DNA from: Lachnospiraceae bacterium
Lineage (GTDB): Bacteria; Bacillota; Clostridia; Lachnospirales; Lachnospiraceae
Length of the DNA stretch: 39,367 nucleotides
Assembly: GCA_017540605.1 (NCBI GenBank)
Contig: JAFYAS010000056.1
Span: forward strand, 1-39,367
Reading direction: 5' to 3'
Part shown: positions 1-7,375 of the stretch, piece by piece
Layout of the letters: each line of letters starts with the position of its first letter
Position numbering within the stretch: position 1 is the stretch's first letter
Notes under the pieces: model-generated
Seen by the model: the letters and a program-made list of their open reading frames with translations, nothing else
Database searches by the model: none
Told to the model about the DNA's origin: nothing
Program-made: the position numbers and the translations under genes

Positions 1-335
1 GAAAAATCATCAGGCTGAATTTCTTCATAATCACTGCCTTCAAGAGTGATATCTTCCTCAACAAGAAGGATATTCTTATCCCTCTCAAGCTTTTTAGCCT
101 CACGCGCTGTCATGGAAGCAACAACAATATTGTCATCTTCAAGACCTTCTGATAACTCCTCATTAACATAATAGTTGTCTTCAACCTTGTCATAACCGAC
201 ATCGTTTTTTGCGAGAACGATGTACTCTTGCGTCGCAGGCGATGACTGTGTCTCTGCATTTGCAACAGGCACATATAAGGATGAAACCATAACACTCGCT
301 GCCAATAACATTGCCTTAACCCGCTTAAATCTCAT
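1..335 (-). CDS. Secreted subtilisin-like protease, copy 1 (5' part only, runs off the left edge)
   Basis: Only the first 111 codons lie in the window. The protein starts MRFKRVKAML and has a typical Sec signal peptide (basic start, hydrophobic run, cleavage near VANA-ET). It continues into an inhibitor_I9-like propeptide containing YIVLAKND and DITLEGSDY. It is almost identical to the starts of the two other proteases in this window, which carry a full S8 catalytic domain, so the same is expected beyond the edge. Codon 10 is TTA (Leu), unlike the TGA in copy 3. The ATG overlaps the last codons of the upstream agrD gene by 11 nt, so the two are probably translationally coupled. The start is supported by identity with the other copies. 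Whether the rest of the gene is intact cannot be seen. Confidence 0.85.
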   Translation of the reverse strand, partial: MRFKRVKAMLLAASVMVSSLYVPVANAETQSSPATQEYIVLAKNDVGYDKVEDNYYVNEELSEGLEDDNIVVASMTAREAKKLERDKNILLVEEDITLEGSDYEEIQPDDF

Positions 336-516
336 TGTGACTCTTACCTTTCTTTCCATGCTTGTTCTTTTGCGCAAATTCTTTCAAACCATCCGGTTCC
401 TTTTCCTGATACCAAAATATCAAACATTCATTACTTGCAAACTGTGATATCTCTGATATACATGTGCATATCATCGGCAATGCTGCAATACATATCTTAC
501 TAAAAATCTTTACCAT
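325..516 (-). CDS. agrD: AgrD-like cyclic autoinducer prepeptide, copy 1
   Basis: A 63-residue peptide with the layout of AgrD precursors: an amphipathic leader (MVKIFSKICIAALPM), a short core with a single ring-forming Cys (C31 in NECLIFWYQEKEP), and a charged recognition tail (P41 onward, with DGLKEF). By analogy with clostridial AgrD, the product would be a thiolactone between C31 and W35, giving ring CLIFW. That ring assignment is inference. The start at 516 is chosen over an in-frame upstream ATG because GGAGGT lies 8 nt before it. The gene overlaps the protease start by 11 nt and sits just downstream of a promoter with LytTR-like boxes. The tail is identical to that of the second AgrD at 12159, but leader and core differ. 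The matching agrB would lie left of the window. Confidence 0.82.
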   Translation of the reverse strand: MVKIFSKICIAALPMICTCISEISQFASNECLIFWYQEKEPDGLKEFAQKNKHGKKGKSHNEI

Positions 517-563
517 TGTACTAACCTCCAAAATATAATTTCTCAAACATGTCTGATATAGCA

Positions 564-569
564 ATTATA
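564..569 (-). promoter_or_regulatory. -10 element of the copy 1 agrD-protease promoter
   Basis: On the minus strand this reads TATAAT, about 48 nt upstream of agrD. The expected -35 position (587-592) reads GAACCA, far from TTGACA, and the first regulator box starts 30 nt upstream. The same arrangement is found at 12394-12399 and, 1 nt shorter, at 6973-6978. A good -10 with no -35 and boxes at a fixed distance suggests a promoter that depends on an activator. Confidence 0.55.
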
Positions 570-598
570 CGTCTAAAAAAGCTCTTTGGTTCATTCGC

Positions 599-670
599 CG
601 TATGAACAGCAAAATAAAGTCAGATTTTTACCCCCTTTGTTGTTCATACGCCAAAAATGTTGTTTATACG
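599..670. promoter_or_regulatory. LytTR-type operator cluster, copy 1
   Basis: Three copies of a 12-bp box are seen. CGTATGAACAGC (599-610) is in one orientation. GTTGTTCATACG (639-650) and GTTGTTTATACG (659-670) are in the opposite one. The last two form a direct repeat with a 20-bp period, two helical turns, as is usual for LytTR-domain regulators. The cluster lies between the agrD promoter on the minus strand and a regulator-type promoter on the plus strand. Binding by the regulator at 12601 is inferred from the near-identical cluster beside that gene. Confidence 0.6.
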
Positions 671-709
671 TTCAACATGCAGTTACATGATTGATATAAT
701 CATTTTCTA

Positions 710-738
710 TTGACACAGATTAAAAAAAATGATAAAAG
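710..738 (+). promoter_or_regulatory. Orphan copy of the response-regulator promoter
   Basis: TTGACA (710-715), a 17-nt spacer and TAAAAG (733-738). The stretch matches the promoter at 12542-12570 closely, including the following AGGAGA ribosome site near 762-767. No regulator gene follows here: the reading frame after the ribosome site ends after eight codons, and a terminator lies at 812-854. This looks like the scar of a deleted regulator-kinase pair in this copy. Confidence 0.5.
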
Positions 739-811
739 AGATTTAAAAAATCAGGAGATGATCACTATTCTTAACTTCCAATAGTTTTACCACTCAAAGG
801 ACAACATAGTT

Positions 812-854
812 ATAGCCGAGACTGAAGTACATGTCTCGGCTATTGTTTATTTTT
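812..854 (+). terminator. Rho-independent terminator (plus strand)
   Basis: Perfect 11-bp stem, ATAGCCGAGAC (812-822) paired with GTCTCGGCTAT (833-843), a 10-nt loop, then a T-rich tract (844-854). It would end any transcript from the orphan promoter at 710-738, giving an RNA of roughly 110 nt without a real ORF. Confidence 0.65.
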
Positions 855-909
855 AAGATCTGACCTCATTTACTTCTTTAATTATTATCACACTTAATAA
901 TAACGAAAA

Positions 910-1869
910 TCACCGTTTCACATTCACCACAACTATCTCAGGATCATCATTTATCCTGATAGGGAACAAACTGTTACCAAGTCCCCTGCTGATAAACATT
1001 GTCATATCATCGAAATGATGCTCGCCCTCATAAAGCTTTGGAAAGAAACTAACATCCGGCGACAAAAGGCCACCCTTCCCCGGAATAATGATCTGCCCGC
1101 CATGAACATGACCGGTAAATACAATATCCGCTCCAGTCTGTTTGTATTCCTCATAGAGCATAGGATCGTGAGCAAGAAGGAGCTTCAGCTTATCTTCAGT
1201 TTCAAAGGCAGGCACATTGGTCATAGCATTCATGTAGGTTCCCACAAGAACCACATCATCAAGCTCTTCTCTTTTTCCATCTAAGAAATGCACTCCCATA
1301 GCCTCTATATCCGAGATAAAATCATCAAAGCCACCATCAAGCTTCCATACTTCATGATTTCCTGTAACATAATAAACAGGCGCTATCTCTACCGCACCTT
1401 TAAAGAAATCCTCCGCCAAAGAAAACGAGGTATGCACCGAATCTACCACATCTCCTGTGACAACGATCATATCAGGATCAAGCTCCCTGATATGCTTAAG
1501 AAGTAAGCACTCATTAAAACCAAAAAACTGATTGTGAAGATCGGATATCTGAACAATCTTAAGATCAGTATCCGCCTTATAATCATACTCTGTTACAACA
1601 ATATGATAATTACCGTAGATGATCACACCAATGAATAATGACCATAGCAAAACAAATACCGGAATCGTAATAGTAAACTTTTTCTTCTTTGTCTTGTGAT
1701 GAAAAAACTTCATACCAAGAAAAGCACCAAAAACGCCACCGATAACTGCCAAAGTTATAAGTGTCGCTTCTGATATCCTGAACCTTCCATCTATGGCCTT
1801 CTTCTTATCAATTCCATAGAGGAAAAACGCTATAATATTGATAGATAACAAAAATATTATTAAAACCAT
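910..1869 (-). CDS. DUF1294 domain fused to a membrane-anchored metallophosphoesterase
   Basis: The 319-residue protein has two parts. Residues 1-66 match DUF1294: a membrane helix, YGIDKKKAIDGRFRISEATL, GGVFGAFLGM and HKTKKKKF. A second membrane helix (about 68-90) follows, then a calcineurin-like metallophosphoesterase domain of the YaeI/YkuE type. Its metal and catalytic motifs are present: D110-x-H112 (ISDLH), GD140VVD, GN171H172E, AH234DP and GH254VH256GGQ. The active site is probably outside the cytoplasmic membrane, but the substrate is unknown (phosphodiesters such as UDP-diacylglucosamine or lipid-linked ones in relatives). A truncated duplicate lies at 7081-7371 in the same context. 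The gene follows a broken nuclease-like gene, with no strong ribosome site beyond GGTGG. The enzyme looks intact. Confidence 0.8.
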   Translation of the reverse strand: MVLIIFLLSINIIAFFLYGIDKKKAIDGRFRISEATLITLAVIGGVFGAFLGMKFFHHKTKKKKFTITIPVFVLLWSLFIGVIIYGNYHIVVTEYDYKADTDLKIVQISDLHNQFFGFNECLLLKHIRELDPDMIVVTGDVVDSVHTSFSLAEDFFKGAVEIAPVYYVTGNHEVWKLDGGFDDFISDIEAMGVHFLDGKREELDDVVLVGTYMNAMTNVPAFETEDKLKLLLAHDPMLYEEYKQTGADIVFTGHVHGGQIIIPGKGGLLSPDVSFFPKLYEGEHHFDDMTMFISRGLGNSLFPIRINDDPEIVVVNVKR

Positions 1870-1873
1870 ATGA

Positions 1874-2133
1874 TCACAACATTGCTACATTACCACCGAG
1901 CTTTACTACCTCAGCTTTTTACTTTTCGATAAATGATTTTTGACTTTCAAGCTCTTTCTTGTTGCTTTCAACCTCCTTTGTAAGCTCTGCAATCTTATTA
2001 TCTCTTTCTTCAAATTCAGCTTTGAATAAATCTCTTGTTGCTCCCATCTTCTTTGCACCTTCTTCCTGATTGTTGATCATAGTATATTCGTTTTTTCTCA
2101 ACTGTTCAACGATTTTTTCCTTTTGTGGTATGT
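1874..2133 (-). pseudogene. Remnant of an EYKSPD-family nuclease-like gene, copy A
   Basis: This stretch encodes the C-terminal coiled-coil tail of a protein whose longer relative is at 7376-8099 (KKMGATRDLFKAEF, AELTKEVES). It lacks about 231 nt that copy B has between 7580 and 7810, and it has no N-terminal half, because its left part joins directly to the end of the LRR gene at 2145. A TTA to TAA change gives a stop at 1919 where copy B reads on to VKLGGNVAML. Apart from the deletion, 1744-2070 aligns with 7246-7572 at a constant offset of 5502. It is non-functional. Confidence 0.65.
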
Positions 2134-2144
2134 CATCAGAATAT

Positions 2145-3329
2145 TTAATCTTCTCCTGTAATCTTCGGTCGTTTAAAAGCATACTTTTTAACAGTAGCAG
2201 TAGTATCAATCTTGAATTTTGGTTTTTTACTATCCCAAAAAGCAGCTATACTTATATAATCATTAACCTTTAAATTGGAGAAACTCTTAAGTTTAGGACA
2301 GCCTGAAAAGGCGGCATATTCAATACCCTTTACTTCCTTTAATCCTGATATTTTTGTGAGATTAATGCATCCCAAAAATGTACCCTTGTTTATGAAATTC
2401 AAATATTTACCTTTAAATTTTATTTCCTTTACTTTCGAATATGCAAAGGCACATGGGCGTATTTCTTTTACAGCTTTAAGAATAGTAATCTTAGAAGGAG
2501 CTTTAGCTGATACTCCATACAGTATTCCCCCATCTTTTGAGTACATTATCCCATTTGTAATTTTGAAATATCTATTTCCCTTGGCCAAGGTAATTTTATT
2601 CATAGAACTGTTAATAACATAATCGCCAATTTTTTTTAGACTTTTTGGGAGTGATACTTCTGAGATTTTTCCTAACGAAGCTGTTCCAAGCTTATAGGTT
2701 CCTTCCGGAATTACAATTTTCTTTAAAGAATTTTCTATAAATACATTATCCCCAAAAGTGATAAATTCGTAATTTGTAGGAAAATCAATAATTTTAAGAT
2801 TAGAATAATATGCCAAAGAACCATTTCCAATGTGTTCAAGGGTATTAGGAAGTATTAAATGGGTTACACCATTTAATGAATTTATAGGATGACCACCTAA
2901 TCCTGAATATGTCATATAATCCATATAGTTTTTTATAAACGATGGTTCTTCATAGTACCCAGGATCTAATATAGAAATAGATATTTCATATTTGGGATCA
3001 AATGTTACTCCGGATGCTTTATAATCGGGCATTCTAGTAATCGTATATGAAATTCCATTATGATCAACTGTTGATGGGATAGATAACACAACATCCTCTT
3101 TGGGTGTAATAAGTTCTCCATTTGTAGGATACCAATATTCCTTTGATTCTCCATATTCAGAATCTATCAGAAATGGTTCAACTTCATTTTTCCCAACAAT
3201 ATGGTAGCACACATAGTCTTCCCAAAAACAATTATTTTTTATATCAGAATATTTAGCTGCATGGACATCTATGTTTGTAATCATTAGGAAACTAAGTATT
3301 AGACAAACTACGAATAGTTTATTTTTCAT
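2145..3329 (-). CDS. Secreted BspA-like leucine-rich-repeat protein (LRR_5), copy 1
   Basis: A 394-residue protein with a Sec signal peptide (MKNKLFVVCLILSF, cleavage near VHA). Residues about 33-150 form a head shared with the LRR proteins at 3645 and 8841 (FWEDY, HIVGKNEVE). The rest is LRR_5/BspA-type repeats such as LPKSLKKIGDYVI, VKEIRPCAFAYS and IEYAAFSGC. Such proteins usually act at the cell surface in binding, and no anchor motif is visible. The start at 3329 is chosen because AAGGAGG precedes it at good distance. It has its own TTGAGT-17-TATAAT promoter. The C-terminus (KRPKITGED) differs from the EKPEL-x-PEE ending of its paralogs. It lies between a truncated agrB and a nuclease-gene remnant, so its present position looks like the result of recombination. 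Confidence 0.8.
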   Translation of the reverse strand: MKNKLFVVCLILSFLMITNIDVHAAKYSDIKNNCFWEDYVCYHIVGKNEVEPFLIDSEYGESKEYWYPTNGELITPKEDVVLSIPSTVDHNGISYTITRMPDYKASGVTFDPKYEISISILDPGYYEEPSFIKNYMDYMTYSGLGGHPINSLNGVTHLILPNTLEHIGNGSLAYYSNLKIIDFPTNYEFITFGDNVFIENSLKKIVIPEGTYKLGTASLGKISEVSLPKSLKKIGDYVINSSMNKITLAKGNRYFKITNGIMYSKDGGILYGVSAKAPSKITILKAVKEIRPCAFAYSKVKEIKFKGKYLNFINKGTFLGCINLTKISGLKEVKGIEYAAFSGCPKLKSFSNLKVNDYISIAAFWDSKKPKFKIDTTATVKKYAFKRPKITGED

Positions 3330-3354
3330 ATAAAAATCCTCCTTGTAAATATTG

Positions 3355-3383
3355 ATTATACATTCTATCAACGGATAACTCAA
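3355..3383 (-). promoter_or_regulatory. Sigma-A-type promoter of LRR copy 1
   Basis: Minus strand: TTGAGT (3383-3378), 17-nt spacer, TATAAT (3360-3355), about 25 nt before the ATG at 3329. It starts right after the stop of the truncated agrB and gives this gene independent expression. Confidence 0.65.
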
Positions 3384-3387
3384 TATT

Positions 3388-3639
3388 TTAATCACCATTT
3401 ACTCCGGAGGATCTATGGGCTCCACCACCAAAACATCTTAGTGGCATAAGCACAGCATATAATAATATGCCATATAGAATGTCTCTGAAGAATATTCCAA
3501 AGATAATAAAGAAGACGAAATATGTAATGTTTTCAAATATCCATGATAACAGGTAGTTAAAAATTTCAACTTCTTCAGAGCGAATGGTACCTGTTTCTTT
3601 CATGAGAGAGGTTATGTAATTGGCTGGCTTAGAAATCAT
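3388..3639 (-). pseudogene. Truncated agrB, copy 2 (catalytic Cys lost)
   Basis: The 83-residue product matches the first 77 or so residues of the intact AgrB at 8257: MISK-N-TSLM, then a TIRSEEVEIFNYLL-like segment, PLRCFGGGAH. The catalytic His (H75) is present, but the frame then reads RSSGVNGD and stops. The catalytic Cys expected seven residues after the His and the four later membrane helices are missing. The ribosome site (GGAGGAG) lies in the last codons of the LRR gene upstream, as in the intact copy, so translation was once coupled. The break point is followed at once by the promoter of LRR copy 1. Peptidase activity is not expected. Confidence 0.8.
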
Positions 3640-3644
3640 CGCAA

Positions 3645-4820
3645 CTACTCCTCCGGTTCAAGTTCAGGCTTTTCAAATGCATATTTTTTTACCTTTGCCT
3701 GACTAAAAAGCTTAATCTCTGGTTTTTTAGTATCCCAAAATGCAGCTTCTCCAACATATGACAATATGGTAGGTTTCCCTATATCATATAACTTTTCACA
3801 TCCTGCAAACGCCGCATACTCGATATAATTTATCTCTTTTAACCCTGATATTTTCGTAAGTTTCCTACAGTTTGCAAATGCCCCTGGAGATATAGACGAA
3901 AAATACTTGCTTTTGAAAGTAACAGTCTTAATATTGGAAAACGCAAATGCACAGGTTTTTATTTCTTTTACTTTCTTTGGTATCACGACATTTTTTGGAA
4001 CCTTCGCCGAAGCTCCATACAAAACCGATTCGTCAGACGAATACAGTATACCATCCCTCATCTTAAACTTAGAATTGCCTGGTGCTATTGTAACTTTCTT
4101 TGTATTGTTGTTAATTACATTAGCTCCAATCTTTTTCAAACTCTTTGGAAGGCTAACCGAAGGTATTTCTCCAAGTGCACAGTCACCTAGCTTATAGGTG
4201 CCTTCGGGAATCTGTATAGATTTAATATGAGTTGATCCGAACACATAATTTCCAAATGTTAGATAGTCATATTTTTTTGCAAATACTACCTCTTCAAGTT
4301 TATCACAATAAGCTAAAGAACCGGATCCTATAAATTCCAATGTATCAGGTAATATTATCGTAGTTATGGAATTAAGATAATTTAAGGGTAAACCATTACC
4401 ATTGGAATACTGAGAATAAAGAGTTGCTGAAGGACATATAAAGTTTTGTCCCTTGTTGGGTATAATCCTTAAGTCATGCTTTTCGAAGTAATTGGAACTT
4501 TTATAATCAGGCAAATGTGTTAGCTTGTAGATTTTTCCGTTATGTTTAACACTAGCAGAAAAAGAGAATGCTATTTTTTTCTTAGGATGATAATCTTTGC
4601 CTTTTAAAAATAAATTTGAGTCATAATATCCATTAGCTTCAGCATAATCTTTGTCAATAGCCAAGGCTTCAACTTCATTTTTACCAATAATATGATAAAA
4701 AATATAGTCTTCCCAAAAAGCATTGTTTTTTGTACTTGATTGTTTTTGAGCATTTGTTGAAACAGTCATGATTATCATCACTGAACTAATTATCATAATG
4801 GTAATTATTTTTTTTTTCAT
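3645..4820 (-). CDS. Secreted BspA-like leucine-rich-repeat protein (LRR_5), copy 2
   Basis: A 391-residue protein with a signal peptide (MKKKIITIMIISSVMIIMTVSTNA), a conserved head (FWEDYIFYHIIGKNEVEA, ADIDKDYAEA-like stretch) and LRR_5 repeats (LPDTLEFIGSGSLAYCDKLE, LPKSLKKIGANVI, IEYAAFAGCEKL). It ends in KKYAFEKPELEPEE, close to the ending of copy 3. A GAGGATTAG ribosome site precedes ATG 4820. It sits between protease copy 2 and the broken agrB, the same order as in the intact unit. Its own promoter is visible upstream, so it need not depend on the decayed agr promoter. Likely a secreted binding protein; the ligand is unknown. Confidence 0.8.
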   Translation of the reverse strand: MKKKIITIMIISSVMIIMTVSTNAQKQSSTKNNAFWEDYIFYHIIGKNEVEALAIDKDYAEANGYYDSNLFLKGKDYHPKKKIAFSFSASVKHNGKIYKLTHLPDYKSSNYFEKHDLRIIPNKGQNFICPSATLYSQYSNGNGLPLNYLNSITTIILPDTLEFIGSGSLAYCDKLEEVVFAKKYDYLTFGNYVFGSTHIKSIQIPEGTYKLGDCALGEIPSVSLPKSLKKIGANVINNNTKKVTIAPGNSKFKMRDGILYSSDESVLYGASAKVPKNVVIPKKVKEIKTCAFAFSNIKTVTFKSKYFSSISPGAFANCRKLTKISGLKEINYIEYAAFAGCEKLYDIGKPTILSYVGEAAFWDTKKPEIKLFSQAKVKKYAFEKPELEPEE

Positions 4821-4865
4821 TACTAATCCTCACAAAGAATTATAATATTCGTTAAATGCGCTAGA

Positions 4866-4894
4866 ATTTTATCACATTTATGTGATCAATACAA
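4866..4894 (-). promoter_or_regulatory. Promoter of LRR copy 2 with an embedded palindrome
   Basis: Minus strand: TTGTAT (4894-4889), 17-nt spacer, TAAAAT (4871-4866), about 46 nt before ATG 4820. The spacer is largely made of a palindrome, ATCACATAAATGTGAT (4886-4871), overlapping the -10 by one base. This could be an operator for a dimeric regulator, but no candidate is known. Confidence 0.45.
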
Positions 4895-4919
4895 TTATTA
4901 TTAATGAAATAGCGATAGG

Positions 4920-6926
4920 TTATTGAATTGATCTTAACGAATACCATTGAGGGCTAATGGAAATTTCTGTGGAATCAACCTGACTCATAAATGTATAGAA
5001 TTTATATAGTTTAAATTCATTTGCATTGTGGTATTCTGGTTGATAAAATTCTTTTCCATTTGGAGCTACATTATAGTGCCATTTAAATAATGCAACTATT
5101 GCCGCTGCTTTGGCCGTTAAATAACGTGATTTTCCAATAGTTATATCATCCCTATCATTTCTTGTTTTTGGCAACACATAATTTCCGTGTCCATCGTTAA
5201 CATATGCCTTATGGGCATATGCATCCATTAAAGTATGAATTGCTAATCCAGCTATAAATCTTCCCCTGTTTTCTTTTGTATCATCCACACCAATTTTATC
5301 CATTATTTTTTTAAAGTCTTTTGTTAGATAATTCTTGAGACGATCATTAATTGTACCTTCAGACTTGTTATTTTGACCTTCAGGATAAGGGTAATCTGAA
5401 TGATCCACCACATATGCTATATCCTTATTATGAAGTGCTTTTCTAGCTATTCTCATTAGATAGACGTAGTTTGCTATATAGTTATTTCCTCCATGAAACA
5501 CATTTTGTCCATTCTCATTATTTCCCTTTAAATAATCAAGATTGTCTGCATAATATTGGGCTTGTTTAATTATATTTTTCACATTATATGACAGTAAAGT
5601 ATCAGTTTCATCTATTGCTGTTTGGTGATTTGTCGGAGACCACAGTGCCTCCACTTCAGTATCATTATAGGTTTCAACCGATGCAGTATTCTGAGCACAC
5701 ATATAATCATAATCTGTTAAAGCTTCTGTGTACGACTCTGCAAAATCATCATATACGGAAAGCGCATAATCAAGATCAACAACTCCGGGATCGTTGTTAT
5801 TAATCTTCTTTGATGAAACTTTCATTAATTCACGAACAAATCTTGGTGACTTTGTATTGTCCTTTGCAAGAAGAACAGACGCTACTCCAGTGATATGTGG
5901 AGCCGCAACACTTGTACCATCAGTCTTAACTACCTCATCGAAGAAATCCGTAGCAGGAACGCTCTCGCCGGGAGCAAGAAGTTCTACCTGATCTCCCATA
6001 GAGCTAATATCACTTACCTCTCCATCTGGAGTCATTGCGCCAACTGCGACAACCTCATCAAAAGCTGCCGGATATTCCACGGCATTTGAGGTCTCTCCGT
6101 TATTACCTGCTGCACCGATCATAAGGATACCGGCTCTGTCCGCATCCTTTATGGCAGTCTCGAGGATTTCTGATCTTGCGGTTGTTCCGAAGCTCATGTT
6201 GATTATATCAATATCGTTATCTATACACCAATTTATTGCATTTATTATTCTGCTAAGAGGAGCCTTCTTATGATTATCAAGAACTCTGAGAGAGTAAAGC
6301 TCTGCATTGGGATTGATACCTGTAATTCCATAGCCGTTGTCCTTTGCGCCGATGATACTTGCAACACTTGTACCGTGTCCGGATATATCCTCATATAAGG
6401 GCTCAGCATAGTCATCAATAAAGTTTACTCTTTCCTTTATGTCTATATCAGATGTGGCTACAACACCGCTGTCTATGATCGCAACCTTAACATTGTCAGA
6501 TGCCTCATTATACTCAGATGAGCTTGCACCGATCACATCGATATTCCACTGATCCTCGGGGGTAACACCCTCTTCCTGAGTAGATATCTCGCCACCATCA
6601 GTTTCCTCGGTATCTTCATAATCACTGCCCTCAAGAGTGATATCTTCCTCAACAAGAAGAATATTCTTGTCCCTCTCAAGCTTTTTAGCCTCACGCGCTG
6701 TCATGGAAGCAACAACAATATTGTCATCCTCAAGTCCTTCAGACAATTCTTCATTGACATCAAAGTTATCCTCGACCTTATCGTAACCGGAATCATTCTT
6801 TGCGAGGACTATATACTCTTTTGTTGCAGAAGATGTCCGTGTCTTTGCATTTGCAACAGGCACATATAAGGATGAAACCATAACACTCGCTGCCAATAAC
6901 ATTGCCTTAACCCGCTTAAATCTCAT
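4920..6926 (-). CDS. Secreted subtilisin-like protease with C-terminal HxxxDxxxH domain, copy 2
   Basis: 668 residues. A Sec signal peptide (1-28) and an inhibitor_I9-like propeptide (about 36-100) lead into an S8 subtilase domain (about 125-395). The domain has the full triad D152 (AIIDSGV), H184 (SGHGTS) and S339 (GTSVAAPH), plus the oxyanion N275 (AAGNNG). Residues about 420-668 form a second helical domain with H478, the motif H564-TLM-D568-AYA-H572, and H617. This resembles the metal-binding helices of zinc-dependent phospholipase C/S1-P1 nuclease folds. That match is by motif only. The start at 6926 is chosen over an upstream in-frame ATG because GGAGGT lies before it and the other copies begin MRFKRVKAM. 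No agrD lies upstream in this copy. LRR copy 2 follows after 99 nt. No cell-wall anchor is seen, so it is probably released. Confidence 0.88.
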   Translation of the reverse strand: MRFKRVKAMLLAASVMVSSLYVPVANAKTRTSSATKEYIVLAKNDSGYDKVEDNFDVNEELSEGLEDDNIVVASMTAREAKKLERDKNILLVEEDITLEGSDYEDTEETDGGEISTQEEGVTPEDQWNIDVIGASSSEYNEASDNVKVAIIDSGVVATSDIDIKERVNFIDDYAEPLYEDISGHGTSVASIIGAKDNGYGITGINPNAELYSLRVLDNHKKAPLSRIINAINWCIDNDIDIINMSFGTTARSEILETAIKDADRAGILMIGAAGNNGETSNAVEYPAAFDEVVAVGAMTPDGEVSDISSMGDQVELLAPGESVPATDFFDEVVKTDGTSVAAPHITGVASVLLAKDNTKSPRFVRELMKVSSKKINNNDPGVVDLDYALSVYDDFAESYTEALTDYDYMCAQNTASVETYNDTEVEALWSPTNHQTAIDETDTLLSYNVKNIIKQAQYYADNLDYLKGNNENGQNVFHGGNNYIANYVYLMRIARKALHNKDIAYVVDHSDYPYPEGQNNKSEGTINDRLKNYLTKDFKKIMDKIGVDDTKENRGRFIAGLAIHTLMDAYAHKAYVNDGHGNYVLPKTRNDRDDITIGKSRYLTAKAAAIVALFKWHYNVAPNGKEFYQPEYHNANEFKLYKFYTFMSQVDSTEISISPQWYSLRSIQ

Positions 6927-6972
6927 AATAATTATTACCTCCATCTTTTAACAAAACACATCTGATATAACA

Positions 6973-7075
6973 ATTATACACATAAAAAATCATTTGTTTC
7001 ATTCGCCGTATGAACGACAAAAAAAAGGCATTTTTTATCCCCACCTTGTCATTCATACTTCGAAAATGTTGATTT
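6973..7075 (-). promoter_or_regulatory. Decayed agr-type promoter and operator, copy 2
   Basis: The -10 (TATAAT on the minus strand, 6978-6973) and the first box (7007-7018, CGTATGAACGAC) are recognisable. The two distal boxes are eroded: 7047-7059 reads about TGTCATTCATACT and 7068-7080 about GTTGATTTTTCAT. The box-to--10 distance is one nt shorter than in the other copies. The divergent regulator promoter is gone, replaced by the end of the truncated DUF1294 gene. Response to the regulator is doubtful. Confidence 0.45.
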
Positions 7076-7080
7076 TTCAT

Positions 7081-7371
7081 TCAATTTATCGTTGTACGAT
7101 ATCCGTTCACTACAACTCTTAGCACTTGCTGTTCAGAGCGTATTAGGATGTGATACCAGAAGACATTTCTCTCCACTTTGTAAAGCAAAGCCTCTAAATG
7201 TAAAGACCGATTAGTATATTTCTCATAACAAAAAGCGACACCAACAACTGCAAGAGTTATAAGTGTCGCTTCTGATATCCTGAACCTTCCATCTATGGCC
7301 TTCTTCTTATCAATTCCATAGAAGAAAAACGCTATAATATTGATAGATAACAAAAATATTATTAAAACCAT
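7081..7371 (-). pseudogene. Truncated copy of the DUF1294-metallophosphoesterase gene
   Basis: The first 42 residues are nearly identical to the intact gene at 910-1869 (MVLIIFLLSINIIAFF, IDGRFRISEATLITLAVVG). The homology then stops, and about 54 unrelated residues follow to a stop at 7081. The rest of DUF1294 and the whole phosphoesterase domain are missing. The unrelated tail (7081-7240) matches nothing I recognise. The break point abuts the decayed operator of protease copy 2, which points to a recombination junction here. Confidence 0.7.
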
Positions 7372-7375
7372 ATGA

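Noticed and set aside
325-564. Longer 79-residue frame that contains agrD copy 1
   Set aside because: The extra 16 residues lack a ribosome site, whereas GGAGGT directly precedes the internal ATG at 516, and the second agrD also begins there.
695-700. TATAAT on the plus strand as the main promoter of the orphan unit
   Set aside because: It is not conserved in the intact locus, while TTGACA-17-TAAAAG is present in both copies.
1919-2209. 96-residue reading frame spanning the end of LRR copy 1 and the nuclease relic
   Set aside because: Its first part is out of frame with the LRR gene and its second part is a relic tail. The frame is a recombination product, not a gene.
6927-6944. Upstream ATG giving MEVIIIMRF in protease copy 2
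   Set aside because: That ATG overlaps the ribosome site itself, and all copies share the start MRFKRVKAM.
7081-7240. Tail of the truncated DUF1294 frame as an insertion-sequence end
   Set aside because: No terminal repeats or transposase motifs could be found. Its origin is left open.
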